Shown here one piece after another: positions 9,032-17,689 of a stretch of 37,349 nucleotides of DNA (position 1 is the first letter of the stretch; each line of letters begins with the position of its first letter). Source of the DNA: Comamonadaceae bacterium (GTDB taxonomy: Bacteria; Pseudomonadota; Gammaproteobacteria; Burkholderiales; Burkholderiaceae_C); the NCBI GenBank assembly GCA_014190675.1, contig BJGT01000017.1:1-37349 (forward strand). Reading direction: 5' to 3'. Both the position numbers and the translations under genes were made by a program. Below the pieces are notes generated by a model. The model made no database searches, had not been told where the DNA came from, and was given only the letters and a program-made list of their open reading frames with translations.

Positions 9032-10396
9032 ATGCCAAACCCAGCCCCATCCGAGCCCAGCCTGCACCAAACCGGCACGCCACGCCTGACGCGGCTGCAG
9101 GTCATCCCGGTGGCGGGCTGCGACGGCATGCTACTCAACCTGAGTGGCGCCCACAGCCCTTTTTTCACCCGCAACCTGGTGCTGCTGAGCGACAGTTCCG
9201 GGCGCACCGGTCTGGGCGAGGTGCCTGGTGGCGAAAAAATCCGGCAAACCCTAGAAGGCGCGGGCGACCTGCTGCTGGGGAGAGAAATCGGCCACTACAA
9301 CGCGATATTGCGCGATATCCGAAGCCGCTTTGCGGATCGCGACAGCGGCGGGCGCGGCAACCAGACCTTTGACCTGAGGGTCGCCATACACGCACTCACC
9401 GCAATCGAGAGCGCGCTGCTGGACCTGCTCGGGCAGCTGATGGGTGTGCCAGTTGCAGCGCTGCTGGGCGAGGGGCAGCAACGCGACCGCGTGCCAGTGC
9501 TGGGCTATCTTTTTTACCTGGGCGACCGCACCCAAACCGACCTGCCCTACCGTTCAGAGCCCGAAGCCGAGGACGACTGGCTGCGGCTGCGCCACGAAAA
9601 AGCCTTGGATGCGGCGTCCATTGTTCGGCTCGCTGAAGCAGCGCAGGCCCGTTATGGATTTCAAGACTTCAAGCTCAAAGGCGGCGTGCTGCGGGGCGAA
9701 GAAGAAATGGAGGCAGTGCTGGCGCTGCACCAACGCTTCCCCGAGGCGCGCATCACGCTCGATCCCAATGGGGGCTGGCTGCTCAAAGATGCCATTCGCC
9801 TGTGCCGTGACAAACACCAGCAACTGGCCTACGCCGAAGACCCTTGCGGGGCCGAGGGAGTGTTCTCTGGTCGCGAGGTCATGGCCGAATTTCGCCGTTC
9901 CACGGGTCTGCCCACCGCGACCAATATGGTGGCCACCGACTGGCGCGAATTAGCCCATACCCTGTCGCTGCAATCGGTCGACATACCACTGGCTGACCCC
10001 CATTTTTGGACCATGCAGGGCTCGGTGCGGGTGGCTCAGCTGTGCCAGATGTTTGACCTGACCTGGGGCTCGCACTCCAACAACCATTTCGATGTCTCCC
10101 TAGCCATGTTCACCCATGTGGCGGCTGCCGCGCCAGGGCGGGTGACAGCCATCGACACCCACTGGATTTGGCAGGATGGGCAACGACTGACCCGGGAGCC
10201 GCTGCGCATTTCATCAGGCAGCCTGCAGGTCCCCGACAAACCCGGCCTGGGCATTGAAATTGATCCGGTCGAGGTCGACAAAGCACACCAGCTGTACCTG
10301 CGCCACGGCCTGGGCGCGCGCGATGACGCCATTGCCATGCAGTACCTGATGCCGGGCTGGGCCTTCAACCCGAAAATGCCCTGCCTGGTGCGCTGA
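9032..10396 (+). CDS. gudD: Glucarate dehydratase
   Basis: A 454-residue enolase-superfamily dehydratase converting D-glucarate (and L-idarate) to 5-dehydro-4-deoxy-D-glucarate, the same intermediate GarD makes. The catalytic set is complete: Lys214 and Lys216 in FKLKGG, metal ligands Asp244 (LDPNGGW), Glu269 (YAEDPCG) and Asn298 (ATNM), and His348 in WGSHSNNHF. These are each nine positions later than the residues known in E. coli GudD. There is no clear Shine-Dalgarno sequence before the ATG (GCCCTGCCCCC), so the transcript may have a very short leader. It is transcribed with or just after the FadR-type regulator and feeds the GarL and GarR enzymes encoded on the other strand. Confidence 0.95.
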   Translation: MPNPAPSEPSLHQTGTPRLTRLQVIPVAGCDGMLLNLSGAHSPFFTRNLVLLSDSSGRTGLGEVPGGEKIRQTLEGAGDLLLGREIGHYNAILRDIRSRFADRDSGGRGNQTFDLRVAIHALTAIESALLDLLGQLMGVPVAALLGEGQQRDRVPVLGYLFYLGDRTQTDLPYRSEPEAEDDWLRLRHEKALDAASIVRLAEAAQARYGFQDFKLKGGVLRGEEEMEAVLALHQRFPEARITLDPNGGWLLKDAIRLCRDKHQQLAYAEDPCGAEGVFSGREVMAEFRRSTGLPTATNMVATDWRELAHTLSLQSVDIPLADPHFWTMQGSVRVAQLCQMFDLTWGSHSNNHFDVSLAMFTHVAAAAPGRVTAIDTHWIWQDGQRLTREPLRISSGSLQVPDKPGLGIEIDPVEVDKAHQLYLRHGLGARDDAIAMQYLMPGWAFNPKMPCLVR

Positions 10397-10479
10397 GCAA
10401 GCAGCCGTTCACCCAGCATCAACAGGTCGCAGGCAAAACAGCAGATAAAAATACCCGCCAAAATCCGCTCGCAAACCTG

Positions 10480-10554
10480 TAGCGCGGCTTTGCCTGCGCT
10501 ATAGTTATCAATTGACTAAGCAAACGACAGCTTGCTCATGCTGCCCCCGGGGGC
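10480..10554. repeat. Intergenic inverted repeats behind gudD
   Basis: This 219-bp gap holds two palindromic elements. One is TAGCGC at 10480-10485 paired with GCGCTA at 10496-10501, with a 10-nt loop. The other is a perfect 12-bp palindrome GCCCCCGGGGGC at 10543-10554. Neither is followed by a T-run, so neither is a classical terminator. The first, followed by tagttatca, is reminiscent of short dispersed intergenic repeats in Comamonadaceae genomes, which I cannot confirm from one copy. Confidence 0.4.
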
Positions 10555-10615
10555 GAGCACAGAGTACAGATCAGCTTAGGGCCAGGCAGCCAATAAAAAC
10601 AATTCGGAGACAGAC

Positions 10616-10927
10616 ATGATCCACAAGCAGGATGCGGCCATGAACCAACTGCTGGAGCTGCTGGAATGCCGCTATGCCTTGCGGGTGCTGTGGGCCCTGA
10701 AAGACGGCCAAGCGCAGACCTTCAGGCTGCTGCAAGACAGCGTGGGCGGCATCACGCCCAACACCCTCAACACCCGCATCAAAGAGCTGCGCGCGGCTCG
10801 GCTGCTCAACCACAACGGCAGCGGTTACCTGCTGACACCCTTGGGGGCTGACCTGCTCAAGCGACTCGGTGATTTGCCGTCTTTCGCTGTCAGGTGGCAG
10901 GCTGGCGCAGCCAAAAGAAACAGCTGA
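10616..10927 (+). CDS. HxlR-like winged-helix transcriptional regulator
   Basis: A 103-residue single-domain protein. The layout LLELLECRYALRVLWALKDGQAQTFRLLQD, then GITPNTLNTRIKELRAARLL, then a wing (GSGYLLTPLGADLLKRL) is that of HxlR/MarR-type winged-helix regulators, in which the middle helix reads the DNA. The N-terminal GKW of classical HxlR proteins is ECR here. A GGAGAC ribosome binding site precedes the ATG. It sits alone between gudD and an FKBP gene, with 130 bp to the latter. The target and signal are unknown. Confidence 0.75.
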   Translation: MIHKQDAAMNQLLELLECRYALRVLWALKDGQAQTFRLLQDSVGGITPNTLNTRIKELRAARLLNHNGSGYLLTPLGADLLKRLGDLPSFAVRWQAGAAKRNS

Positions 10928-11056
10928 TCGAGCGCTGGAGCGCGCTCGCCCGGCTGGCATAATCGCCGATCTCGTGCGCCCGAGCAGCAAGCTGCCCGTC
11001 GGGGCAAGGGCTATAAGGCGACCATTGCGCAGCCCGAACACACTCAAGGACCAGGC

Positions 11057-11413
11057 ATGACCATCAGCACCCCCTCAGGGCTACAGTTTGAAGACACCGT
11101 TGTGGGCACCGGGCCAGAGGCACTCCGCGGTCAGCGGGTCTCGGTTCACTACACCGGCTGGCTGCTGGAAGACGCGGTGCAGGGCGCCAAATTTGATTCA
11201 AGCAAAGACCGCAACGACCCCTTTGAATTTTCTCTGGGCGCCGGCATGGTGATTGCGGGCTGGGACGAGGGCGTTGCCGGAATGAAAGTCGGTGGCCAGC
11301 GCACGCTGATCATCCCGCCCGAGCTGGGCTACGGCTCGCGCGGTGCCGGCGGCGTGATCCCGCCCAACGCCACGCTTCAATTCGACGTCGAACTGCTCGG
11401 CCTGTCAGACTAA
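11057..11413 (+). CDS. FKBP-type peptidyl-prolyl cis-trans isomerase
   Basis: A 118-residue single FKBP domain with the family motifs [48 protein letters not shown] (only part of a continuous conserved block), [30 protein letters not shown]. There is no signal peptide, so the protein is cytoplasmic and probably assists protein folding. It lies 121 bp before grpE in the same direction, which suits a folding-related neighbourhood, but the heat-shock promoter between them suggests separate transcription. Confidence 0.93.
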   Translation: MTISTPSGLQFEDTVVGTGPEALRGQRVSVHYTGWLLEDAVQGAKFDSSKDRNDPFEFSLGAGMVIAGWDEGVAGMKVGGQRTLIIPPELGYGSRGAGGVIPPNATLQFDVELLGLSD

Positions 11414-11471
11414 AGCGCGGACCGGCCGGGCCCGGCCCACTGCCCGGGCGCTCGCCAAGCCGTGAGGTGCT

Positions 11472-11500
11472 CTTGAATTTACCAAGCCCGGCCTGATTTA
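11472..11500 (+). promoter_or_regulatory. Sigma-32 (heat-shock) type promoter of grpE-dnaK-dnaJ
   Basis: CTTGAAT (11472-11478) and CCTGATTTA (11492-11500) are separated by 13 bases. This matches the sigma-32 consensus CTTGAA / CCCCATTTA closely and lies 34 bp before the grpE ATG. No CIRCE/HrcA element is visible. Confidence 0.7.
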
Positions 11501-11534
11501 CAGCTCTGTCCTTTGCTTAAAACTGTTGATTTCT

Positions 11535-12095
11535 ATGACCGACACCAGCACACCACCCGGCCAACCTGCGCCGTCTAATTTTTCAAGTACCGAGGATGTC
11601 CTGGCCTCCCAGGCGGCCATGGACGGCAACAGCCTGTCCAAAGTTCAGGCCGAGTTGGCAGAGCTGCAGGCCAAAAGCGCCGACCTTGCAGACCAATACC
11701 TGCGCGCCAAAGCCGAGGCCGAAAACGCTCGCCGCCGCGCCGAAGACGAGATTTCAAAAGCACGCCGTTTTGCGGTTGAAGCCTTCGCCGAAAGCCTGCT
11801 GCCAGTAGCCGACAGCCTGGAGGCCGGCCTGCTGATCAAGGACGCCAGCACCGAGCAAATTCGCGAAGGGGCACAGGCCACACTGCGCCAATTGCTCGCT
11901 GCGCTGGAGCGCAACAAGGTCGCCGGCATCAACCCGGCAGCTGGTACCCGATTCGACCCCCATCAGCACCAGGCCATCAGTGTGGTGCCCTCCGATCTAG
12001 AGGCCAACTCGGTGGTCACTGTGCTGCAAAAAGGCTACGCCATTGCAGAGCGGGTGCTGCGCCCGGCCCTGGTTACCGTCAGCGCCCCCAAATAA
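11535..12095 (+). CDS. grpE: Nucleotide exchange factor GrpE
   Basis: A 186-residue cytoplasmic cochaperone that releases ADP from DnaK. It has a low-complexity N-terminus, then a long coiled coil (about residues 35-95; [32 protein letters not shown]), then the C-terminal beta domain with [19 protein letters not shown] and [26 protein letters not shown] use the ATG at 11535 rather than an upstream in-frame TTG at 11526. It is the first gene of the chaperone operon, 68 bp before dnaK. Confidence 0.96.
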   Translation: MTDTSTPPGQPAPSNFSSTEDVLASQAAMDGNSLSKVQAELAELQAKSADLADQYLRAKAEAENARRRAEDEISKARRFAVEAFAESLLPVADSLEAGLLIKDASTEQIREGAQATLRQLLAALERNKVAGINPAAGTRFDPHQHQAISVVPSDLEANSVVTVLQKGYAIAERVLRPALVTVSAPK

Positions 12096-12105
12096 AAACA
12101 ACCGC

Positions 12106-12125
12106 GACTTGAAATCGTTCAAGTC
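12106..12125. repeat. Perfect inverted repeat between grpE and dnaK
   Basis: GACTTGAA and TTCAAGTC (8-bp arms) flank ATCG, giving a stable small hairpin 38 bp before the dnaK start. It contains CTTGAAA, a sigma-32 -35 match, but I see no good -10 at the right distance. It may be an mRNA processing or stability element or part of a second promoter. Confidence 0.5.
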
Positions 12126-12163
12126 AGACGCAAATTCATCACATCTGAATACTGGAGCTCATC

Positions 12164-14128
12164 ATGGGAAAAATCATTGGCATTGACCTCGGAACCACCA
12201 ACAGCTGCGTTTCTGTCATGGAAGGCAACACGCCCAAGGTGATCGAAAACTCTGAAGGCGCGCGCACCACACCGAGCATCATCGCCTACCAGGAAGACGG
12301 GGAGGTGTTGGTCGGGGCCTCGGCCAAGCGCCAGGCAGTAACCAACCCGAAAAACACCTTGTACGCGGTGAAACGCCTGATCGGCCGCAAATTCAGTGAG
12401 AAAGAAGTCCAAAAAGACATCGATCTCATGCCCTACAAAATCGTCGCCGCCGACAACGGCGACGCCTGGGTTGAATCCCGCGGCAATCGGCTCGCGCCCC
12501 AGCAAGTCAGCGCGGATGTGCTGCGCAAGATGAAGAAAACCGCTGAAGACTACCTTGGCGAAGAAGTCACCGAGGCAGTCATCACGGTGCCGGCTTATTT
12601 CAACGACGCGCAACGCCAAGCCACCAAGGACGCTGGCCGAATTGCCGGGCTCGAAGTCAAGCGCATCATCAATGAACCAACTGCCGCCGCACTGGCCTTT
12701 GGCCTGGATAAAAACGAAAAAGGCGACCGAAAAATAGCGGTTTATGACCTCGGCGGCGGAACCTTTGATGTCTCCATCATTGAAATCGCAGATGTCGATG
12801 GTGAAAAACAATTTGAGGTGCTGTCCACCAACGGCGACACCTTTCTGGGTGGCGAGGACTTTGACCAGCGGGTGATTGAATTCATCATTGCCGAGTTTAA
12901 AAAAGACCAAGGCGTTGACCTCGGCAAAGACGTGTTGGCCCTGCAACGCCTGAAAGAAGCCGCAGAAAAAGCCAAAATCGAACTCTCCAGCAGCGCACAA
13001 ACCGACATCAATCTGCCCTACATCACCGCAGATGCATCCGGCCCCAAGCACCTGAGCATCAAGCTCAGCCGCTCCAAACTCGAGGCCCTGGTTGAAGAGC
13101 TGATCGAGCGCACCATCGCCCCCTGCCGCACTGCAATCAAAGACGCCGGCGTGAACGTCGCAGACATCAATGATGTGATTTTGGTCGGTGGCATGACCCG
13201 CATGCCCAAGGTGCAAGAAAAGGTCAAGGAGTTGTTTGGCAAAGAGCCGCGCAAAGACGTCAATCCAGATGAAGCGGTGGCCGTGGGCGCAGCCATTCAA
13301 GGCCAGGTGCTGGCCGGCGACCGCAAAGATGTGCTGCTGCTCGATGTCACGCCGCTGAGCTTGGGCATTGAAACCATGGGTGGCGTGATGACCAAGATGA
13401 TCACCAAAAACACCACCATTCCAACCAAGTTCGCGCAGACCTTTTCGACCGCAGAAGACGGTCAGCCGGCGGTCACGATCAAGGTGTTCCAGGGCGAGCG
13501 AGAGATCGCCACCGGCAACAAGATGCTGGGCGAGTTCAACCTCGAGGGCATTCCGCCGGCGGCCCGCGGCACGCCGCAAATTGAAGTCTCGTTTGACATC
13601 GATGCCAACGGCATCCTGCATGTGGGCGCCAAAGACAAGGGCACGGGCAAGGAAAACAAGATCACCATCAAAGCCAACACCGGCCTGAGTGAGGCCGAAA
13701 TTCAGCAAATGGTCAAAGACGCCGAGCTCAATGCTGCCGATGACAAGAAGAAACTCGAACTGGTGCAAGCGCGTAACCAAGCTGATTCAAGCCTGCACAG
13801 CGTCAAGAAAAGTCTGACCGAATACGGCGACAAGCTCGACTCTGGCGAGAAAGAAAAAATCGAACTTGCGGTCAAACAGCTCGAAGAAGTGCTCAAAGGC
13901 GACGATAAGGCCGCGATCGAAGAAAAAAGCAACGCACTGATGACCGTCAGCCAAAAGCTGGGCGAAAAAATGTATGCCGACATGCAGGCCAAACAAGCCG
14001 CAGAGGCAGCCGGTGCAGGGGGCGGTGCGGCTGGGGCTGGCGCCGGCCCGGGGGCAACTGCAGGTGCTGCACAGGCGGCAGACGACAATGTGGTTGACGC
14101 GGAAGTCAAGGAAGTCAAGAAAGGCTGA
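12164..14128 (+). CDS. dnaK: Chaperone DnaK (Hsp70)
   Basis: A 654-residue Hsp70. The ATPase domain shows [10 protein letters not shown] (residues 6-15), the Thr-rich phosphate loop, [23 protein letters not shown] and [13 protein letters not shown]. The linker [16 protein letters not shown] leads to the substrate-binding domain and an Ala/Gly-rich lid tail ending in [12 protein letters not shown]. With GrpE and DnaJ it refolds proteins in the cytosol and controls sigma-32. A ribosome binding site GGAG precedes the ATG. A long open frame on the opposite strand is an artefact of the biased codon use. Confidence 0.98.
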   Translation: MGKIIGIDLGTTNSCVSVMEGNTPKVIENSEGARTTPSIIAYQEDGEVLVGASAKRQAVTNPKNTLYAVKRLIGRKFSEKEVQKDIDLMPYKIVAADNGDAWVESRGNRLAPQQVSADVLRKMKKTAEDYLGEEVTEAVITVPAYFNDAQRQATKDAGRIAGLEVKRIINEPTAAALAFGLDKNEKGDRKIAVYDLGGGTFDVSIIEIADVDGEKQFEVLSTNGDTFLGGEDFDQRVIEFIIAEFKKDQGVDLGKDVLALQRLKEAAEKAKIELSSSAQTDINLPYITADASGPKHLSIKLSRSKLEALVEELIERTIAPCRTAIKDAGVNVADINDVILVGGMTRMPKVQEKVKELFGKEPRKDVNPDEAVAVGAAIQGQVLAGDRKDVLLLDVTPLSLGIETMGGVMTKMITKNTTIPTKFAQTFSTAEDGQPAVTIKVFQGEREIATGNKMLGEFNLEGIPPAARGTPQIEVSFDIDANGILHVGAKDKGTGKENKITIKANTGLSEAEIQQMVKDAELNAADDKKKLELVQARNQADSSLHSVKKSLTEYGDKLDSGEKEKIELAVKQLEEVLKGDDKAAIEEKSNALMTVSQKLGEKMYADMQAKQAAEAAGAGGGAAGAGAGPGATAGAAQAADDNVVDAEVKEVKKG

Positions 14129-14155
14129 GGCTTGCCGGCAATTTCGGCCTATACC

Positions 14156-14201
14156 CGCCGTGTCGAATCTGCTCAGGGCAGACCGACGCGGCGTTTGTTT
14201 T
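14156..14201 (+). terminator. Terminator-like hairpin between dnaK and dnaJ
   Basis: CGCCGTGTCG (14156-14165) pairs with CGACGCGGCG (14184-14193) over 10 bp with one G-U pair. A smaller inner stem (CTG/CAG) lies between, and TTTGTTTT follows directly. This is a textbook intrinsic terminator shape, placed 20 bp before the dnaJ start, and probably lowers dnaJ relative to dnaK. Confidence 0.65.
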
Positions 14202-14221
14202 GACAACAGGCACTCTTAAAC

Positions 14222-15349
14222 ATGGCAAAAAGAGACTACTACGAGGTGCTGGGTGTTCCCAAGAACGCCTCGGACGAAGAAATCAAGAAAGCCTATCGCA
14301 AGCAGGCGATGAAGCACCACCCTGACCGCAATCAGGGCGACGCTGCCAAGGTTGCCGAAGAAAAATTCAAAGAGTCCAAAGAAGCCTACGAGATGTTGGC
14401 CGACCCGCAAAAACGTGCGGCCTATGACCAGCACGGCCATGCTGGCGTAGACCCCAATATGCGTGGCGGCGGCGAAGGGCACGCCGGTTTTGCCGAGGCC
14501 TTTGGCGATATTTTTGGTGATATGTTTGGGCAGCAACGCGGCCGCAGCGGTGGCGGGCGCCAGGTGTTTCGGGGCAATGACCTGAGCTATGCCATGGAGG
14601 TCACGCTGGAAGAGGCAGCCCGCGGCAAGGAAGCGCAAATCCGCATTCCCAGTTGGGACACCTGCGATCTTTGCCACGGCAGCGGCGCCAAGCCCGGCAC
14701 ACAGGTCAAAACCTGCGGCACCTGCCACGGCCAGGGCACGGTTCAAATACGCCAGGGCTTTTTCAGCGTGCAACAAACCTGCCCCACTTGCCGCGGCACG
14801 GGCAAGGTGGTTCCCGAACCCTGCACGGCCTGCTCGGGCCAAGGCAAGATCAAGCGGCAAAAGACACTTGAAATCAAAATACCGGCCGGCATTGACGGCG
14901 GCATGCGCATCCGCAGCGCGAACAACGGGGAGCCCGGGACCAACGGCGGCCCCACGGGTGATCTGTACATTGAAATCCGGCTCAAAAAACACGATATCTT
15001 CGAGCGCGAAGGCGATGACGTCCACTGCTCGGTGCCAGTCAGTTTTGCGGCCGCCGCGATGGGCGGTGAAATCGAGGTTCCCACGCTGTCTGGCAAAGCC
15101 GCCATCGACATACCCGAGGGCACCCAGACCGGCAAGCAGTTCCGCCTGCGCGGCAAGGGCATCAAAGGTGTCCGGGCCAGCTATCCCGGCGATTTGTACT
15201 GCCACATCGTGATTGAAACCCCAGTCAAACTCAGCGAGCACCAACGCAAACTGCTGCGCGAATTTGATGATTCACTGAAAAAAGGCGGTGGCAAACACTC
15301 GCCCAGCGGCGACACCTGGACCGACCGGCTCAAGGGCTTTTTCAGTTAG
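14222..15349 (+). CDS. dnaJ: Chaperone DnaJ (Hsp40)
   Basis: A 375-residue type I J-protein that delivers clients to DnaK and stimulates its ATPase. The J domain has HPD at residues 33-35. It is followed by a short Gly/Phe region (about 75-115). Four CxxCxGxG zinc repeats lie at about 148-208 ([32 protein letters not shown]), followed by the C-terminal client-binding domains. It is 93 bp behind dnaK, across a terminator-like hairpin. Confidence 0.98.
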   Translation: MAKRDYYEVLGVPKNASDEEIKKAYRKQAMKHHPDRNQGDAAKVAEEKFKESKEAYEMLADPQKRAAYDQHGHAGVDPNMRGGGEGHAGFAEAFGDIFGDMFGQQRGRSGGGRQVFRGNDLSYAMEVTLEEAARGKEAQIRIPSWDTCDLCHGSGAKPGTQVKTCGTCHGQGTVQIRQGFFSVQQTCPTCRGTGKVVPEPCTACSGQGKIKRQKTLEIKIPAGIDGGMRIRSANNGEPGTNGGPTGDLYIEIRLKKHDIFEREGDDVHCSVPVSFAAAAMGGEIEVPTLSGKAAIDIPEGTQTGKQFRLRGKGIKGVRASYPGDLYCHIVIETPVKLSEHQRKLLREFDDSLKKGGGKHSPSGDTWTDRLKGFFS

Positions 15350-15367
15350 GCTGGCTTGCCCTTTGGC

Positions 15368-15385
15368 GCTGGCGCCGGCGCCAGC
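15368..15385. terminator. Perfect GC-rich palindrome between convergent dnaJ and the IclR gene
   Basis: GCTGGCGCCGGCGCCAGC is an 18-bp perfect palindrome touching the stop codon of the IclR gene, 18 bp after the dnaJ stop. No T-run follows on either strand, so a bidirectional terminator role is only suggested by position. Confidence 0.4.
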
Positions 15386-16179
15386 TAGTCCAGCTCAGCG
15401 TGGCCACTGTGACACAAGAGCTGAGACAGGCGCTCGGAAACCTCACGCACATGGGCCTCAACCTCCGGGATGCTTGGGCTTTGCGGCCGGTCTAGCCGCT
15501 CGTAATGGGGCACGGTCAAGGCTGCAATCACCTCCTGGTTGTTGCCGAAAATCGGCCGTGAGACATCGGTGGCACCACGGATCCGGCTGCTCGGTGAGGT
15601 AACCGCGCGGTTCTTTCTTGCCTCGTCGATCCTGCGCAGCAACAGGGCGGCGTCGATTTCCAACTCGCCGTGAATTCGGATCTGCGCGGCCAGCATGCGG
15701 GTTCGTTCGGCTTCATCGCGAAATGCCAGCAGCACTGTGCCCGACGCAGTATCACTGAGTTTGCCCAGCGCCCCCACTTTGGCGCCCATCGTGAACGGTC
15801 CGGGTGCGTCCACCTGGGCAACCACCAGCAACTGCCCATCATGGTAAACACTCAAATGGCAAGACTGGTAGGCCCGCCCGGCCAGTTCCCGCATCAGAGG
15901 TATGGCCGTGGCCACCAGGGACTTGAGCGGTTGCTGCCGGTGCGACAACTCGAGCAGTTTCAGGCTCAGGCTGTAACGATCATTGGCGTCAACACTGAGG
16001 TAAGCCCGCTGCTCCAGGGTGGCGACCATGCGGAATATCTCGCTGACCGTGCGGCCCATCGCCCGGGCCAGGGCATTCAGGCTCATAGGCTGTTCGGCAT
16101 CGGCCAACACTTCCAGGATGTCCAGGCCTTTGCCCAAGGCAGGTGCAGCGTATTTGGGTGATTTGTTGTCAGTACTCAT
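15385..16179 (-). CDS. IclR-family transcriptional regulator of the adjacent catabolic cluster
   Basis: A 264-residue IclR regulator. The N-terminal winged helix (about residues 15-75) reads ALGKGLDILEVLADAEQPMSLNALARAMGRTVSEIFRMVATLEQRAYL. The C-terminal effector domain includes CHLSVYHDGQLLVVAQVDAPGPF, LSDTASGTVLLAF and IFGNNQEVIAALTVP. I take the ATG at 16179; a TTG sits right before it. It is divergent from the ABC transporter operon across a 200-bp AT-rich gap containing several inverted and direct repeats, so it very probably controls that operon in response to its substrate. Confidence 0.9.
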   Translation of the reverse strand: MSTDNKSPKYAAPALGKGLDILEVLADAEQPMSLNALARAMGRTVSEIFRMVATLEQRAYLSVDANDRYSLSLKLLELSHRQQPLKSLVATAIPLMRELAGRAYQSCHLSVYHDGQLLVVAQVDAPGPFTMGAKVGALGKLSDTASGTVLLAFRDEAERTRMLAAQIRIHGELEIDAALLLRRIDEARKNRAVTSPSSRIRGATDVSRPIFGNNQEVIAALTVPHYERLDRPQSPSIPEVEAHVREVSERLSQLLCHSGHAELD

Positions 16180-16192
16180 CAAGATAAATCAG

Positions 16193-16231
16193 ATTATTTA
16201 TAAAAATAATTTTTATTAGTAATTTTTATTA
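16193..16231. promoter_or_regulatory. AT-rich repeats next to the IclR start, candidate operator
   Basis: ATTATTT (16193-16199) and AAATAAT (16204-16210) form an inverted repeat around ATAA. They are followed by a 12-bp direct repeat TAATTTTTATTA at 16207-16218 and 16220-16231 (13-bp period). The stretch is far more AT-rich than its surroundings and lies 14-52 bp before the IclR ATG. Confidence 0.5.
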
Positions 16232-16352
16232 AGGGGTATTTCTAGCCATGAAACATAAAAGTCTTGAAACACATCCAGTTTAAGGGTTTTCACCCATTTT
16301 TAGCCCCCAGTATTCGGCATAGACTTTCAATCCGAAGCGATTAATTATTAAA

Positions 16353-16379
16353 TTTATAGAAAATAATTTTATCTATAAA
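16353..16379. promoter_or_regulatory. Inverted repeat abutting the first permease start codon, candidate operator
   Basis: TTTATAGA (16353-16360) and TCTATAAA (16372-16379) are perfect 8-bp arms around an 11-base AT spacer; the right arm ends at the base before the ATG. It could bind the IclR regulator or form an mRNA hairpin over the start. No Shine-Dalgarno sequence is present in this segment. Confidence 0.5.
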
Positions 16380-17042
16380 ATGGCTTATAGTTTTCAGTTC
16401 AGAGACGTCTTTGCCCAGAAAGAGGCAATCGCCGACGGCGTCTTGGTCACGCTGCAACTCAGCGCCGTGACGATTGGACTGGGCTTTCTGATTGGCATCC
16501 TGGTCGCAGTCAGCCTGATCTACGGTGAGCGTTGGCTGCGCAGCTTGGCCCGGGTTTATGTGGAGGTGATACGCAACACCCCGCTGATTGTTCAACTGTT
16601 CCTGATTTTCTTTGGTCTGCCCGGCATCGGCATCAGGCTAGACGTGATGACAGCCAGCCTGCTGGCCCTGACCATCAACCTGGGCGCTTATACCGCCGAG
16701 ATTGTTCGCGCCGGCATCGAGAGTGTGCCCAAATCCCAAATTGAAGCCGGGGTGTCGCTGGGCATGACCCAGCCTCAAATTTTTCGCCATGTGGTGCTGA
16801 TACCAGCCCTGAAGAATGTCTACCCTGCGCTTTCAAGCCAATTTGTGCTGCTGATGCTCGCCACCAGTGTGGTGTCGCAGATTTCAGCGGCAGACCTGTT
16901 TCACGCTGGCTCCATCATCCAATCGAGAACCTTTCGCGATTTTGAGGTGTACACCGTCATCTCAGCGCTCTACCTGTGCCTGACCCTGCTGATGCGCGGC
17001 GGATTCGGGTTGCTCTACCACCTCGTGTTCCGCAGAAGATGA
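16380..17042 (+). CDS. ABC transporter permease, polar amino acid type (HisM/GlnP-like)
   Basis: A 220-residue inner-membrane permease of the PAAT (His/Glu/Arg/opine) family. It has about five hydrophobic segments and the coupling loop EAGVSLGMTQPQIFRHVVLIPALKN, the EAA motif that contacts the ATPase. IRNTPLIVQLFLIFFGLPGIG is the usual family hallmark. The start MAYSFQFRDVFAQ fits the family, although no ribosome binding site precedes it. It is the first gene of the catabolic operon and overlaps the second permease by 4 bp (ATGA). Confidence 0.92.
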   Translation: MAYSFQFRDVFAQKEAIADGVLVTLQLSAVTIGLGFLIGILVAVSLIYGERWLRSLARVYVEVIRNTPLIVQLFLIFFGLPGIGIRLDVMTASLLALTINLGAYTAEIVRAGIESVPKSQIEAGVSLGMTQPQIFRHVVLIPALKNVYPALSSQFVLLMLATSVVSQISAADLFHAGSIIQSRTFRDFEVYTVISALYLCLTLLMRGGFGLLYHLVFRRR

Positions 17043-17689
17043 TTCGCGAACTCGCCCTGGTGGATGTTTACTTTTTGCTGCTCGCGCTGCGCTGGACCAT
17101 CGGCTTGACGCTACTGGCCCTGCTGGGCGGCGGTGCCGTTGGCCTCTTCGTTGCGGCCTTTGGTGCCGCGCGCAACCCGGTGCTGCGCGGCTTGGCGCTG
17201 GTGTATGTGGGTACCGTTCAGGGCATCCCTCTGTTGGGGTGGCTGTTCATTTTTTACTTTGGCCTGTCGATCGTCGGCTACAACCTGCCGCCGCTGGTGG
17301 CTGCAACGGTCGGGTTTTCCATCTATGCCGGCGCCTTCCTGGGTGAGATCTGGCGCGGGGCATTGGTCGCCATTCCTAAAACCCAGTGGGAAGCCGGTCT
17401 CTCGATCGGGCTGAACTACATTGAGCAACTGCGCCATGTGATCATCCCCCAGGCGGTTCGCATGGCTATTGCGCCTACCGTCGGCTTCGTCGTCCAGCTG
17501 ATCAAAAACACCTCTCTGGCCGCCGTCATCGGCTTTGTTGAGTTGACCCGGGAGGGACAGTTAACCACGGCCTCAACTTTCCAGCCCTTCTCGGTTTACC
17601 TGCTGGTGGCGCTGATGTATTTCAGCCTGTGCTACCCCCTCACTCAGTACAGCCGGGTACTGGAAAGGAAGCGTCGTGTCCTTCGTTGA
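17039..17689 (+). CDS. ABC transporter permease, polar amino acid type
   Basis: A 216-residue second permease of the same transporter, read from the ATG at 17039 that overlaps the preceding stop. It has several membrane segments, GTVQGIPLLGWLFIFYFGLS in place of the usual RNTP motif, and the EAA loop WEAGLSIGLNYIEQLRHVIIPQAVR. The pair probably forms a heterodimeric channel. The following ATPase gene starts inside its 3' end, a 14-bp overlap. Confidence 0.92.
   Translation: MIRELALVDVYFLLLALRWTIGLTLLALLGGGAVGLFVAAFGAARNPVLRGLALVYVGTVQGIPLLGWLFIFYFGLSIVGYNLPPLVAATVGFSIYAGAFLGEIWRGALVAIPKTQWEAGLSIGLNYIEQLRHVIIPQAVRMAIAPTVGFVVQLIKNTSLAAVIGFVELTREGQLTTASTFQPFSVYLLVALMYFSLCYPLTQYSRVLERKRRVLR

Noticed and set aside
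12119..13780. A 553-codon open frame antisense to dnaK
   Set aside because: Long antisense frames opposite dnaK are a known result of its codon bias; there is no recognisable family and dnaK itself is certain.
14216..15244. A 342-codon frame antisense to dnaJ
   Set aside because: Shadow of dnaJ; no ribosome binding site or family similarity seen.
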